The notes under the pieces were generated by a model. The model worked only from the letters and a program-made list of their open reading frames with translations. It did no database searches and was not told the DNA's origin. From Shewanella maritima (GTDB lineage: Bacteria; Pseudomonadota; Gammaproteobacteria; Enterobacterales; Shewanellaceae), in the NCBI RefSeq assembly GCF_004295345.1, contig NZ_CP036200.1, positions 2,655,001 to 2,719,000 of the forward strand: DNA of 64,000 nt. Reading direction: 5' to 3'. A program made the position numbers and the translations under genes. Of the stretch, positions 1 through 11,895 are shown one piece after another (within the stretch, counting starts at the first letter, position 1; every line of letters begins with the position of its first letter).

Positions 1-148
1 ACAACCCAGATGGGTTTTGCTAGGTGGTTATAACCTTAGATTTTAGATAGAGCACTTAGATAGTGTGACTCAATTACAAAAAGCAATAACAGCTTTCCGA
101 ATTAATCTAATGGCTACAGAGAATAAAGTAGCGGTTAGATAACAAATT
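1..148 (+). other. Probable 23S-5S rRNA spacer
   Basis: This AT-rich stretch precedes the 5S gene and carries no open frame. It opens with a short hairpin-forming sequence (CCC-agat-GGG at about 5-14), as expected just after a 23S 3' end. The 23S gene itself is not visible, so it must end at or left of position 1. The spacer identity is inferred from the 5S gene that follows; no tRNA fold was recognised. Confidence 0.5.
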
Positions 149-268
149 TGTCTGGAGACAATAGCATTGTGGTCCCACCTGAATCCATTCCGAACTCAGC
201 AGTGAAACGCAATCGCGCCGATGGTAGTGTGGGGTTTCCCCATGTGAGAGTAGGTCATTTCCAGACGC
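149..268 (+). rRNA. rrf: 5S ribosomal RNA
   Basis: The sequence matches the gammaproteobacterial 5S pattern: the conserved core GTGGTCCCACCTGA, then CCGAACTCAG, GTGAAACGC, GCGCCGATGGTAGTGTGGGG and CCCATGTGAGAGTAGG. The two ends (TGTCTGGA near 149 and TTCCAGAC near 259-266) are complementary and form the helix I closing stem. Length is about 119-120 nt, the usual size. A terminator follows 15 nt later, so this is the last gene of an rRNA operon. The ends are placed by analogy with E. coli 5S and could be off by 1-3 nt. Confidence 0.95.
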
Positions 269-282
269 CTAATTTACGAAAT

Positions 283-312
283 AGCCCCAGCACGACGTGT
301 TGGGGCTTTTTT
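283..312 (+). terminator. rRNA operon terminator
   Basis: An 11-bp stem (AGCCCCAGCAC / GTGTTGGGGCT, one G-U pair) with a 3-nt loop is followed by TTTTT. It lies directly downstream of the 5S gene. Confidence 0.9.
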
Positions 313-910
313 GTATGTTCAGCTTTTGAAAGGCTATTCGAACATGGGGAACAAACAGGGCATGCGCAGATGTGATAGGTCGATGATTGTATCCTGCATA
401 ATCGACACTTCTGCCATCCTTGGCGGCCGTAGGGCGAAGTGAGTGCGTTTATGAAGCACTGCTTCATGCGCTTATGTAGCGCGGATAGCTTGTTCGAAGC
501 TGACCATTTCCAGAACCCTAATACCAATTACTATTAAAGACTTCCCAACTTAGAACAGTCCCTAAGGCGCAACTTTCAGACTTTATTCCGACACACAATG
601 TATGTGTACTTTACACTAGGACATTGCTCAACAATATTTGTTAGCTATCCAAGGCGAGAACAGCTCTATGGCTTCTGCAATGGGGGCTGTAGAGGCAATT
701 GTAATATCTAAATCAACACAGGGAGTCCTAGCATGTTGTAGCTGACACGCTTGTTACTATAGAGAATAACAGTGAATATCAAGTTTAGAGTCGCTGCGAA
801 TCAGGGGGTTAGCTGTCAGCTAGATGCTGTGGTTAAAGCAAAGTAAAACAATCTGGTTTACTTGGCTTTAATGAAAGATGCTCTACTGAGTATTAGAGCT
901 ACACTGACAC
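313..910. other. Intergenic region, no convincing gene
   Basis: No gene is supported here. Around 470-530 the sequence is rich in small repeats, including ATGAAGCACTGCTTCAT-like inverted repeats near 450 and a stretch at 505-521 that resembles the 3' end of the 5S gene. A 38-codon open frame at about 629-745 (plus strand) has protein-like composition but no convincing start or ribosome binding site; it may be a gene remnant. The only other frames overlap the 5S gene or its terminator. Confidence 0.5.
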
Positions 911-1807
911 TTATTTGATACGCTTCTTACTGCGTTGATGAAGTAGCATATCGAGCACAAAAATAGCGAGCGCAGACCAGATAAAACCAAAGGTAGTAGC
1001 CTTTTCCATATTAAAAGGTTCGTTGTATAGGCTGACAGCCATGATGAACATAATACTTGGACCTATGTATTGGAAAAAACCTAGTGTCGAAAGTGGTATG
1101 CGTATCGCGGCGCCAGCAAAGCAGAGTAAAGGCACAGTGGTGAAAATGCCTGCAGCTAACAACAGTAAGTTCATGTTAGTTGAGTTAGTGAATACGCTGA
1201 TCTCACTTGGCTCTACCGCAAACATTAGGTAACCCAAAGCTGCTGGAAGCAAAATTGCGGTTTCTACTAACAAACCCGTTTTGGCATCAATATTTACTTT
1301 TTTACGTAACAGTCCGTAGCATCCAAAGGTGCCTGCTAGCGCTAGTGAAATTAACGGAATCGAGCCAAATGAGATGAGCTGGATGACGACACCAGAGCCT
1401 GCTAGAGCAACCGCTGCCCATTGTAGTTTACGCAGGCGCTCTGACAGGAACAACATTCCTAATACAACATTCACTAACGGATTGATGAAATACCCCAGGC
1501 TGGCGTCGAGCATTTGATCAGTATTCACGGCCCAAATAAATATCAACCAGTTGGTGGCGATAAGCACTGAGGTTATCAGTAGTATCCATAGCTGCTTTGG
1601 TTGTTTAAGTACATTTCTGAGATTACCGAACCCACCAATAAAGCTCATTAGCCCGAGCAGAAATACAAATGACCAAAGTACCCTGTGGATTAGGATTTCG
1701 GTAGCTGAGATCTCATGTAGTAACTTAAAATAAAGCGGTGTTACTCCCCAAAGGGTGTAAGCACATATGGCAAGGATGACTCCTTTTCGATAATCAAGAT
1801 GAGGCAT
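911..1807 (-). CDS. rarD: RarD, EamA-family inner-membrane transporter
   Basis: This 298-residue protein has about ten hydrophobic segments throughout and belongs to the drug/metabolite transporter (EamA) superfamily, RarD subfamily. The N-terminal stretch with the motif YTLWGVTPLYFKLL (about 17-30), followed by the EILIHRVLWSF segment, is typical of RarD. RarD was named for chloramphenicol sensitivity; its physiological substrate is not established. In E. coli rarD also sits near yigI and recQ, and the same neighbours follow here, although recQ is on the opposite strand. The length matches the family (about 296 residues). The gene is probably monocistronic, with a gap of about 340 nt upstream. 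Confidence 0.9.
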   Translation of the reverse strand: MPHLDYRKGVILAICAYTLWGVTPLYFKLLHEISATEILIHRVLWSFVFLLGLMSFIGGFGNLRNVLKQPKQLWILLITSVLIATNWLIFIWAVNTDQMLDASLGYFINPLVNVVLGMLFLSERLRKLQWAAVALAGSGVVIQLISFGSIPLISLALAGTFGCYGLLRKKVNIDAKTGLLVETAILLPAALGYLMFAVEPSEISVFTNSTNMNLLLLAAGIFTTVPLLCFAGAAIRIPLSTLGFFQYIGPSIMFIMAVSLYNEPFNMEKATTFGFIWSALAIFVLDMLLHQRSKKRIK

Positions 1808-2146
1808 GAGAACTACTTAAATTTACTAGGCTAGAAAACAGGCATGGATTGTAGGTCTCACCCAGTCATAGCACAAGTATTACTTAACCTGAACCTGGAA
1901 AAATCAACCGATTACTGACGGCTATTTTCGCCTATTTCTGCGTTGAAGGCACTTGCAATAGGCTAGCTATTGACGCGTGGCTTCGCCTTGAACTAGTCAA
2001 AACTATCTCGCCAGAAATACTAATTTGGTGATTCATTCGATTATATAGTTATCGACAATTTCTTATTCCACGCTCAGGTTAAATACTAAGTTTCATACAT
2101 CAGTTGATGTAAAAAATTTTGGTCTCGAAATCGAGGCTCACTGACG
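1808..2146. other. Intergenic region between rarD and yigI-like gene
   Basis: No gene seen. It must contain the rarD promoter (minus strand) and the end of the thioesterase transcript. The segment around 1920-2020 looks like one of the dispersed intergenic repeats common in Shewanella-like genomes, but only one copy was noticed in this window. Confidence 0.4.
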
Positions 2147-2611
2147 TTAACCAACCATATAGGTGCCAGTGCCAAATGCGATATGGGTTCCTTGTTCATT
2201 ATGAAGCTCCATGCGGCATACCGACACGCGATTACCTGCACGAATGACGCTACCCGTACCAGTAAATATCTGACCTCGACCAGGGCGTAAATAGTCTACT
2301 CGCAAATCAATCGTACCTAACGTTGTTAGCCGCTGTTGTAGCTCTTCTACCGACCAGTCGTCTCGTGATGCAACCAAGCCTGCAAATGCGGTCAGTCCGC
2401 CTACTACATCGAGCACAGTAGCAGTCACGCCGCCGTGGAGTATGCTGTGATGAATATTGCCTATTAGCTCTTGCTTCATGATGATTTCGACTTCAACACC
2501 GCTAATATCGTAGTGCTTGATATTAAGTCCAAGGTGATTATGAAAAGGGATATGTTGGTCAAAAATTTCAGCGACTTGTTGTAGGGCGATGTTTTGTACA
2601 CTGGTTGTCAT
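2147..2611 (-). CDS. yigI: YigI-like hotdog-fold thioesterase
   Basis: This is a PaaI/YigI-type acyl-CoA thioesterase of 154 residues. The hotdog core is recognisable: HNHLGLNIKHYD near the N-terminus, the central GNIHHSILHGGVTATVLDVVGG (HGG motif with the catalytic Asp shortly after), then LRVDYLRPGRGQIFTGTGSVIRAGNRV. These enzymes cleave acyl-CoA thioesters in the cytoplasm; the substrate cannot be read from sequence. I chose the ATG at 2611 because AAGGA lies 7 nt upstream. An upstream start at 2671 would add 20 residues that look unlike the family. E. coli yigI is likewise beside rarD and recQ. Confidence 0.85.
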   Translation of the reverse strand: MTTSVQNIALQQVAEIFDQHIPFHNHLGLNIKHYDISGVEVEIIMKQELIGNIHHSILHGGVTATVLDVVGGLTAFAGLVASRDDWSVEELQQRLTTLGTIDLRVDYLRPGRGQIFTGTGSVIRAGNRVSVCRMELHNEQGTHIAFGTGTYMVG

Positions 2612-2759
2612 TCTTCTGTCCTTGATATGAGTCGACACTACAAAGCTAGCGCGAGTTTTGGCAATGTTCAAACACTTGTTTAAATAATTTGCCGAGACAA
2701 TCGGATTAGTGTGAATTAAAATACGGCTGTTTTTGAGTCATCTTGATTAAGGTTTACCT

Positions 2760-4586
2760 ATCTCTTCTGTAAATTCTGCTACTGCAATAACTGCCGACCC
2801 TTTAGCTGAAACACTACAAAATGTGTTTGGTTATCGGGATTTTCGTCGTGGTCAGAGAGATGTGATAGAACAGGCTTTGAGTGGTCATGACACCTTAGTG
2901 ATCATGCCTACAGGTGGTGGTAAGAGTATGTGTTACCAGCTGCCAGCCTTGTTAATGCCAGGCGTTACCATTGTGGTATCGCCACTTATTTCATTGATGA
3001 AAGATCAGGTTGATAGCCTAACTCAGTCAGGCGTCGCAGCGGCTTATATCAATTCATCGCAGCCACGCGAGGAGGCCATGCAGGTATTGCGCGGGTTACA
3101 TAACGGTAAGATTAAACTGCTTTATATCTCACCTGAGCGCTTGTTGAGTTATGACTTTATGGAGCGTTTGTCTAACCTCAATATATCCATGTTTGCTGTG
3201 GATGAAGCCCATTGTATTAGTCAGTGGGGGCATGACTTTAGACCTGAATACGCCGCACTTGGTCAGCTAAAACAGCGCTACCCTCATATTCCTATGATGG
3301 CGTTGACCGCTACTGCCGACCAAGCAACCCGCGATAGTATCTGTCAGCGACTGACTATTAACCCTCACGTACTATTATCTAGCTTTGACAGGCCAAATAT
3401 TCGCTACACCGTTGCTGAGAAACTCAACGCGGCTAACCAGCTGCGCCAGTTTTTAAAAGCGCAAAATGGTAGCAGCGGCATTGTGTATTGCTCCAGCCGC
3501 CGGCGTGTTGATGAGGTCGCTGAGCGCTTGCGTCTGCAAGGGTTTAAAGCTGAGGCATACCATGCAGGTTTGACCCAAGAAGTTCGTGCAGATGTACAAG
3601 ATAGGTTTATTAAAGATCAGATTGAAATCGTGGTCGCCACAGTGGCCTTTGGTATGGGGATCAATAAGTCGAATGTGCGCTTTGTGGTGCACTATGACAT
3701 TCCAAAAAGCATTGAAGCTTATTATCAAGAAACGGGGCGCGCCGGACGTGATGGTTTGGATGCCGAAGCTTATATGCTGTTTGACCCAGCCGATATTGGC
3801 CGCGTCAGACATCTTATTGAGCAATCTGAGCCAGGGCCACAGCAGCAAGTCGAGTTTCACAAGCTTAATAGCATGGCTGCATTTGCTGAGGCACAAACAT
3901 GCAGAAGGCAGGTATTGCTGCATTATTTTGACGAGAGTGCTTCTGAGCCTTGTGGTAACTGCGATATTTGTCTGGACCCACCTAAACAATATGATGGCAC
4001 TCAGGATGCGCAAAAAGTACTGTCTTGTATCTATCGTCTGAATCAGCAGTTTGGCATTCACTATACGATTGACGTGCTGCGCGGCTCTAAAGCGGCTAAT
4101 GTGCTCGATCGCGGCCATGACAAGCTAACCACCTGGGGAATAGGTAAAGATAAATCTACTGAGCACTGGATTAGCGTGACTCGCCAGCTTATTCATTTAG
4201 GTCATGCCAGTCAGGATATTACTCGAGGCTCATCGCTGAAGCTTAATCCATCCGCACGTGCTGTGCTCAAAGGTGAACTAGCGTTGATGCTTGCCGAGCC
4301 GCGTATTCAATTAACGCCAGTGGTGGAAAAACGCCGCTCACGCGCACCACAACAATATGACCGCAAGTTGTTTGCTCGCTTGAAACTACTGCGCCGTGAG
4401 ATTGCTGAAGAGAACGATATCCCACCTTATTTGGTCTTCAATGATGCAACCCTTGCTGAAATGGCTGCTATGGTGCCAACGTCTGAGGCAGAAATGCTCG
4501 CAGTGAACGGTGTCGGCGCAGTTAAGTTAGAGCGCTTCGGTGGTGACTTCCTTGATGAGATAGGTGACTACTTAGCGCAAGGCTGA
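2760..4586 (+). CDS. recQ: ATP-dependent DNA helicase RecQ
   Basis: RecQ is a 3'-5' DNA helicase of the RecF recombination pathway. Visible motifs, numbered from GTG 2823, are [10 protein letters not shown] (Q motif), TGGGKS (Walker A, about 30), [18 protein letters not shown] (about 124), [10 protein letters not shown] (motif VI), a zinc site (C-R-R-Q...CGNCDIC, about 360-380), a winged-helix region, and a C-terminal HRDC domain (about 505-580). The first ATG/GTG/TTG-type codon is GTG 2823, which has no ribosome binding site and lacks the family's N-terminal residues. The frame is open back to 2751. A start at ATC 2760, 7 nt after TTAAGG, gives 608 residues with exactly as many residues before the FGY motif as E. 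coli RecQ. The start is therefore uncertain; the gene is not. Confidence 0.9.
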   Translation: MSSVNSATAITADPLAETLQNVFGYRDFRRGQRDVIEQALSGHDTLVIMPTGGGKSMCYQLPALLMPGVTIVVSPLISLMKDQVDSLTQSGVAAAYINSSQPREEAMQVLRGLHNGKIKLLYISPERLLSYDFMERLSNLNISMFAVDEAHCISQWGHDFRPEYAALGQLKQRYPHIPMMALTATADQATRDSICQRLTINPHVLLSSFDRPNIRYTVAEKLNAANQLRQFLKAQNGSSGIVYCSSRRRVDEVAERLRLQGFKAEAYHAGLTQEVRADVQDRFIKDQIEIVVATVAFGMGINKSNVRFVVHYDIPKSIEAYYQETGRAGRDGLDAEAYMLFDPADIGRVRHLIEQSEPGPQQQVEFHKLNSMAAFAEAQTCRRQVLLHYFDESASEPCGNCDICLDPPKQYDGTQDAQKVLSCIYRLNQQFGIHYTIDVLRGSKAANVLDRGHDKLTTWGIGKDKSTEHWISVTRQLIHLGHASQDITRGSSLKLNPSARAVLKGELALMLAEPRIQLTPVVEKRRSRAPQQYDRKLFARLKLLRREIAEENDIPPYLVFNDATLAEMAAMVPTSEAEMLAVNGVGAVKLERFGGDFLDEIGDYLAQG

Positions 4587-5176
4587 TTTAATCATCTATT
4601 TTGAGATTTCAGATCCTAAATAACTTTAACTAATTGTTTTGTAAAACAAGCCTAACGAATGTGCCCTGTTGCTTAATGGCGACAGTATGAGTCATTGAGC
4701 ATCATCTATGTGCTAAAGGTAAATGAACTTTGTTGGCGCAAAACGCTGTGAGATCATCCCTGATGGCTCCACTTTTGCGTCCATGCTAAAGAGGCTTGCT
4801 TACCCAAAGCTCATTTACCCCTGGCTGTTGCTTGCTGCGTATATATCCAGCAATTCAATATTCGCTACTCCACAATAAGCTTACCTGTTTAATCTCGCTC
4901 TGTGGCACTCTGCCAGCGCAGTTCTCCATAAAACCTAATGGATTTGTTTTGAGTAAACTATGGTTTTTATGCGCTATTGAATTGGAGAGCTGAGCCACTC
5001 GATTTAGTCAGTTATCGGTACTAAAAGGTGACAAATCCTTACAAGTACATCTCGCAATAAAATCTCGCCAATTGCCATATTTTGAGATTAAATTGCGATT
5101 GTTTTGGGTTGGGGTAACAAAAATTTAATGCGATCAAAATAAAGTCGTCAATTTCCTCAAGTTGACCAATAAGCGG
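4587..5176. other. Intergenic region between recQ and leu operon
   Basis: No gene is supported. A possible 65-codon frame at 4796-4993 overlaps a palindromic repeat and has no ribosome binding site. The region contains the palindromic repeat at 4718-4819; the remainder is AT-rich sequence leading to the leu promoter. Confidence 0.5.
4718..4819. repeat. Palindromic intergenic repeat element
   Basis: The ends are inverted repeats: GGTAAATGAACTTTG at 4718-4732 and CAAAGCTCATTTACC at 4805-4819, 14 of 15 complementary. Inside is a second pair, GCGCAAAA near 4737 and CTTTTGCG near 4781. The arrangement suggests a small non-coding element or MITE remnant able to fold into a long imperfect hairpin. 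Only one copy was seen in this window. Confidence 0.6.
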
Positions 5177-5206
5177 TTGACAGCGACCCCCATTGCGCGA
5201 TAAATA
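5177..5206 (+). promoter_or_regulatory. Predicted sigma-70 promoter of the leu operon
   Basis: A perfect -35 TTGACA (5177-5182) is followed 17-18 nt later by an AT-rich -10 (ATAAAT/TAAATA, 5200-5206). It lies about 45 nt upstream of the leader-peptide start, the expected distance for an attenuated operon. Confidence 0.6.
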
Positions 5207-5249
5207 TTAGTCAACAACAAGCAGATTTTAGAATACTTATTTAAGTTTT

Positions 5250-5351
5250 ATGAATAAACAGCCGTTGCGATTAGGACTGATTATGCTCTCTAGCAACCTC
5301 ATTCTCTTAACTAGAGAGAGTGCGGAGTCCTGTGTGCAACTAGGTAAATAA
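5250..5351 (+). CDS. leuL: leu operon leader peptide
   Basis: This 33-codon frame begins MNKQPLRLGLIML and contains eight Leu codons, including four within the stretch LSSNLILL. It ends just before the attenuator hairpin. Leu codons are dispersed here, unlike the run of four in E. coli LeuL. In attenuation, ribosome stalling at Leu codons when charged Leu-tRNA is scarce favours an antiterminator. No strong Shine-Dalgarno is visible; TTTAAG lies just upstream. Confidence 0.7.
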   Translation: MNKQPLRLGLIMLSSNLILLTRESAESCVQLGK

Positions 5352-5397
5352 GTATTGGCACATAGATAAACCCCGCACAGTAGTAGCGGGGTTTTTT
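5320..5397 (+). promoter_or_regulatory. Leucine attenuator (antiterminator and terminator)
   Basis: The terminator is AACCCCGC (5369-5376) paired with GCGGGGTT (about 5386-5393), followed by TTTTTT. A competing pairing is visible: GTGCGG at 5320-5325, inside the leader-peptide frame, is complementary to CCGCAC at 5373-5378, the left arm of the terminator. The two structures are mutually exclusive, which is the layout of a translation-coupled attenuator controlling leuABCD. Confidence 0.8.
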
Positions 5398-5490
5398 ATT
5401 TGCCCAGTGCGACTAATTTTTGTGACTAGTTTAGAGGTTACAAAACGTAACCGATAGCGTGATAGATGCGATGTTATTTGGAGAATAGGT

Positions 5491-8149
<2,659 letters not shown>

Positions 8150-8150
<1 letters not shown>

Positions 8151-9553
8151 TGGCAGCAAGAACTTTATATGAGAAAGTGTGGGATGCTCATGTGGTAGCC
8201 GAGCCTGAGGGCGAAGCACCAATTATCTATGTTGACCGTCATCTTGTACACGAAGTGACATCGCCACAGGCGTTTAGCGGCCTTAAAGTCGCGGGGCGTA
8301 AGCTAAGAGCGCCAGAAAAAACTTTCGCCACTATGGACCATAACACGTCCACAAAGAGTGCTAGCCTTGATGCATTAAGCCCTATGGCGCGCACTCAGGT
8401 AGAAACCTTAGCGCAAAACTGCAAAGACTTTGGTATTCGCCTATACGATATTCATCACCCTAACCAAGGCATTGTGCATGTTATGGGGCCAGAGCTGGGT
8501 ATTACCTTACCTGGTGCGGTTATTGTTTGTGGTGACTCTCATACCGCGACCCATGGCGCATTTGGCGCACTGGCATTTGGTATTGGCACCTCAGAAGTTG
8601 AGCATGTGCTGGCAACGCAAACCTTACGTCAGTTAAAAGCCAAAACCATGAAGATTGAAGTGCGCGGTAAAGTTGCAACAGGCATCACCGCTAAAGATAT
8701 AGTGCTAGCGATTATCGGCCGCCTTGGTATGGATGGCGGCACCGGGCATGTGGTTGAGTTTTGCGGGGAGGCCATTCGCGACCTTTCAATGGAAGGACGC
8801 ATGACCTTATGCAACATGGCAATTGAAATGGGTGCAAAGGCTGGCATGGTTGCGCCGGATCAAACCACCTTTGATTATCTTGAAGGTCGTGAATTTGCGC
8901 CTAAAGGTCAAGACTGGGACCAAGCAGTTGCTGCCTGGAAGGCGATGGCGAGCGATGAAGGTGCTGAGTACGACAGTGAAGTCGTGCTAGAAGCTAAAGA
9001 TATTGCGCCGCAGCTAACTTGGGGGACAAATCCGGGTCAGGTAGTGGCTATTGACTCAAGCGTGCCAAATCCAGCAGATGAAGCTAACTCCACCGTTAAG
9101 GCCAGCATGGAAAAAGCTCTGCAGTACATTGGTTTAACTCCGGGCACCAACATGACAGATATCGCTATCAACAAGGTGTTTATTGGCTCATGCACTAATT
9201 CGCGTATTGAAGATTTACGTGCAGCGGCAAGTCATGCCAAAGGTCGACAAGTGGCCGAAGGTGTCACCGCGATTGTGGTGCCGGGCTCTGGGCAGGTAAA
9301 ACTACAGGCTGAAGCAGAAGGCTTAGACAAAATCTTTGTAGATGCTGGCTTTGAGTGGCGCTTGCCAGGCTGCTCTATGTGTCTTGCAATGAATGATGAC
9401 AGGTTGGAAGCGGGCGATCGCTGCGCATCGACCAGCAATCGTAACTTTGAAGGTCGCCAGGGGCGTGGCAGTCGCACTCATTTGGTAAGCCCAGCTATGG
9501 CAGCCGCAGCCGCTGTAGCAGGCCACTTTGTTGATATTCGTAAGCCGTACTAA
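8150..9553 (+). CDS. leuC: 3-isopropylmalate dehydratase large subunit
   Basis: LeuC is the [4Fe-4S] aconitase-family large subunit of isopropylmalate isomerase and works with LeuD. Visible motifs are [21 protein letters not shown] (about 128-147), [14 protein letters not shown] (first cluster cysteine, about 345-357), and [12 protein letters not shown] (two further cluster cysteines, about 407-418). The 467-residue length is typical. Its start codon is immediately adjacent to the leuB stop (TAATG). Confidence 0.97.
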
Positions 9554-9585
9554 TCGTAACTATTGCAACTAATAAGGAGTCTTGA

Positions 9586-10191
9586 ATGCAAGCATTTACC
9601 AGCCACACGGGGCTAGCGGTTGCGATTGATAGTGCCAATATCGATACCGACCAGATTATCCCTAAACAGTTTTTATCTAAGGTGACCCGCGACGGTTTTG
9701 GCGTGCACCTGTTTCACGACTGGCGTTATTTAGATGATGCTGGCGACAAACCTAACCCTGAGTTTGCACTCAACAAGCCACGCTATAAAGGCGCATCGAT
9801 TTTAATAGCTCAGGAAAATTTTGGTTGTGGCTCAAGTCGGGAGCATGCTCCTTGGGCGTTGGCAGACTTTGGTTTACGGGCGGTCATAGCACCTACATTT
9901 GCCGATATTTTTTACGGTAACTCCATCAACAACGGCTTGTTGCCTGTAAAGCTTGACGCAGCTCAAGTTCAGCAGTTGATTGATGAAGTTGAGGCCACAG
10001 AAGGCGGGGAGATCACTGTGGATTTGCAAGCGCTGACTGTGACGTCACCATCTGGAGAGTCATTTGCATTTACTATTGCAGAATCAGCAAGACACAAGCT
10101 TCTTAATGGCCTAGATGCGATTGGACTAACCCTGTCGTTTGAGCAACCAATTGCAGATTATGAAACCGAGATACCGAGTTGGTATCGTTAA
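9586..10191 (+). CDS. leuD: 3-isopropylmalate dehydratase small subunit
   Basis: LeuD is the swivel-domain small subunit that completes the isopropylmalate isomerase active site with LeuC. The 201-residue protein has [14 protein letters not shown] near the N-terminus and the hallmark [16 protein letters not shown] (about 81-96). AAGGAG lies 7 nt before the ATG. It is the last gene of leuABCD; the repeat-rich interval after it contains hairpins but no classical terminator with a strong T-run. Confidence 0.97.
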   Translation: MQAFTSHTGLAVAIDSANIDTDQIIPKQFLSKVTRDGFGVHLFHDWRYLDDAGDKPNPEFALNKPRYKGASILIAQENFGCGSSREHAPWALADFGLRAVIAPTFADIFYGNSINNGLLPVKLDAAQVQQLIDEVEATEGGEITVDLQALTVTSPSGESFAFTIAESARHKLLNGLDAIGLTLSFEQPIADYETEIPSWYR

Positions 10192-10220
10192 TGGTTTAGG
10201 TTGACGTCCTTGTAAAGCAG

Positions 10221-10422
10221 ATTCCCGCTTAAAAGCATTGCGGGAATGACGATGTTGGAACGACTGAAAAAGCATCGCGGGAATGACGGCGTTGAAGCGT
10301 CACGGGAGTGACTGAAATAAACATTTTGGGGATGACTGCGTTGGAATGTCTAGAGTATGGCTTACCAACCATGCTCCTCGTTTAATAACACTGTCACCCT
10401 CGAAGAGCTTTTAATCGAGGGT
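10221..10422. repeat. Composite GCGGGAATGACG / CACCCTCGA repeat block
   Basis: The block contains ATTCCCGC (10221-10228) paired with GCGGGAAT (10240-10247), a second GCGGGAATGACG at 10277, a degenerate third copy near 10301, and a separate stem ACCCTCGA (10396-10403) / TCGAGGGT (10415-10422). The same two modules occur at 20097-20203 in a different order. They resemble REP-like intergenic palindromes. Confidence 0.65.
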
Positions 10423-10435
10423 CTCATGTCGAAAT

Positions 10436-10843
10436 CTAGAGTGACTTAGGAAACTCGGCCAACAACTTATCTAAAATTGGCTTGTTGGCTTCAGGGAACT
10501 GGTAGTTCTCAAGTTCGTTGACATCAACCCAGGCTATTTGCTGTTGCTCAAGCCCCTTTGCTTCACCTGAGAAGTTAGTCACTAGATGAATATCAAGTAG
10601 CACATGCTTATCTGGATAATCATGGCTTATCTCCATAAATGGCGTTGAGTCAGCAACCTCTAGGTTCACTTCTTCCGCTAGTTCACGAATTAGCGCCTGT
10701 GTGACTGTTTCATCTTGTTCGACTTTACCGCCGGGAAACTCCCACTTGCCACCTTGATGTAAGTGACCGTGGCGCAATGCCAGTAAAATTTGGTCGTTTG
10801 GATTAACAATTACGCCAACCGCAACATGCACTCGTTTTAGCAT
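10436..10843 (-). CDS. mutT: 8-oxo-dGTP diphosphatase MutT
   Basis: MutT hydrolyses 8-oxo-dGTP to the monophosphate and so prevents oxidised guanine being misincorporated. The 135-residue protein has a Nudix box at about 36-59: GGKVEQDETVTQALIRELAE followed by EVNL. The consensus Gly near the end of the box is Asn here, a tolerated but uncommon change; the metal-binding REL-EE glutamates are intact. The position next to yacG and zapD, near coaE and pilD, is the usual arrangement in gammaproteobacteria. Confidence 0.93.
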   Translation of the reverse strand: MLKRVHVAVGVIVNPNDQILLALRHGHLHQGGKWEFPGGKVEQDETVTQALIRELAEEVNLEVADSTPFMEISHDYPDKHVLLDIHLVTNFSGEAKGLEQQQIAWVDVNELENYQFPEANKPILDKLLAEFPKSL

Positions 10844-10849
10844 CTAGAA

Positions 10850-11077
10850 TTAATCCTTTTTGAAAAAATCGCCTTCATCAAAGCCTGCTTCATCGAGATC
10901 GATGTCGGCAAACATTTCTGGGTCAATAGGTGTTTTTACTGGAATGGCGTGCTTCTCGTCGGCCCAATCTCCAAGGTCAATCATTTTACAGCGCTCAGAG
11001 CAAAATGGTTTGAACTTAGATTGTGGTTCCCACACGACAGGGGTCTTACAAATAGGGCAATTTACAGTTGTTGGCAT
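10850..11077 (-). CDS. yacG: DNA gyrase inhibitor / zinc-binding protein YacG
   Basis: This small 75-residue protein has a four-Cys zinc ribbon: CPIC (about 7-10) and CSERC (about 26-30), followed by [13 protein letters not shown], the family signature. E. coli YacG (65 residues) binds GyrB and inhibits gyrase. I chose the ATG at 11077, giving [10 protein letters not shown], because a longer frame from 11128 would overlap zapD and adds residues unlike the family. The Shine-Dalgarno is weak. The acidic C-terminal tail is typical. Confidence 0.9.
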   Translation of the reverse strand: MPTTVNCPICKTPVVWEPQSKFKPFCSERCKMIDLGDWADEKHAIPVKTPIDPEMFADIDLDEAGFDEGDFFKKD

Positions 11078-11118
11078 GAAATCGTCTTGCAATAAAGTTT
11101 GGCTAAATTTTAAAGGCT

Positions 11119-11853
11119 TTATTCGCAAGCTGCCAGTGAGAATGTGATTTGTTTGTCGGTATGTTTCTGACGGTCGAAATCCACGAAGTGAATGGCGTAA
11201 CGATTGCGACTACCACTTATTGTAGGGTAACAAGCTTGATCGGCATTGATTCGGACTCTAATAAGCGATAATGCTTTATCCGCGTTCGCTTGGTAAAAGC
11301 CTGCATTGGCAGAGGCGTTGATGAATTCAGAAGAGTCGCGAATGAGCTTTAGAATAAGTGTGATGGCTTTGAGTAGTGGCTGAAATTCTTCGGTCCAATT
11401 AATGATATCTTGCTGGCGTTGTTGCCAGGGTAAGCTTAACCAGTAATGTAGCTGTGGTAAGTCGAAACTACAGCAAGCGCCAGGCATACTAAATCTGTGT
11501 TTTAGGGCCGAGATGAATTTATCTTGTTTAAGCTTTGCACCTAAGCGGCCGCTAGAATACAGCTGTGCTTTGGCTTGAGTGAGCTCTTTAATAAGTGCGC
11601 AGACTTGCTCGGTATCGACATGTGGAAATGCTTGCCATTTATCTAACAGCAACACCTGCTTATCAATATCTTTTAATACGTCTGAAGAAAAGTCGCAGCG
11701 TTCAGTTAAGTCTGCGAGAGAGAAGATCGGCTCAAAACAATGATGTTGGTGATCTGACTCAGTAACTTGTTTTATGTGCGTCGCTAAATGCTCTAAACGC
11801 AGATAGCTGCGCGTTTTTTCATTTAGGGGTTGCTCATAAATCAAATTGGTCAT
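11119..11853 (-). CDS. zapD: Cell division protein ZapD
   Basis: ZapD (formerly YacF) crosslinks FtsZ filaments at the division ring in the cytoplasm. The 244-residue protein matches the family in length and in its N-terminal [18 protein letters not shown] and the [15 protein letters not shown] segment (about 123-137). Mostly helical N-terminal region followed by a beta-rich C-terminal part. It lies between coaE and yacG, the standard order coaE-zapD-yacG. Confidence 0.94.
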   Translation of the reverse strand: MTNLIYEQPLNEKTRSYLRLEHLATHIKQVTESDHQHHCFEPIFSLADLTERCDFSSDVLKDIDKQVLLLDKWQAFPHVDTEQVCALIKELTQAKAQLYSSGRLGAKLKQDKFISALKHRFSMPGACCSFDLPQLHYWLSLPWQQRQQDIINWTEEFQPLLKAITLILKLIRDSSEFINASANAGFYQANADKALSLIRVRINADQACYPTISGSRNRYAIHFVDFDRQKHTDKQITFSLAACE

Positions 11854-11895
11854 GATTAGCTAATCTTATTATTGTTTAGTCATTACAGCTCGTGG

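Noticed and set aside
148..375. Plus-strand open frame of 75 codons
   Set aside because: It overlaps the 5S rRNA gene and its terminator.
255..527. Minus-strand open frame of 90 codons
   Set aside because: It overlaps the 5S end and terminator and has no ribosome binding site.
3453..4118. 221-codon minus-strand frame
   Set aside because: It is antisense to recQ, whose motifs are clear, and has no protein-like features.
4796..4993. 65-codon plus-strand frame
   Set aside because: It overlaps the palindromic repeat at 4718-4819 and lacks a start signal.
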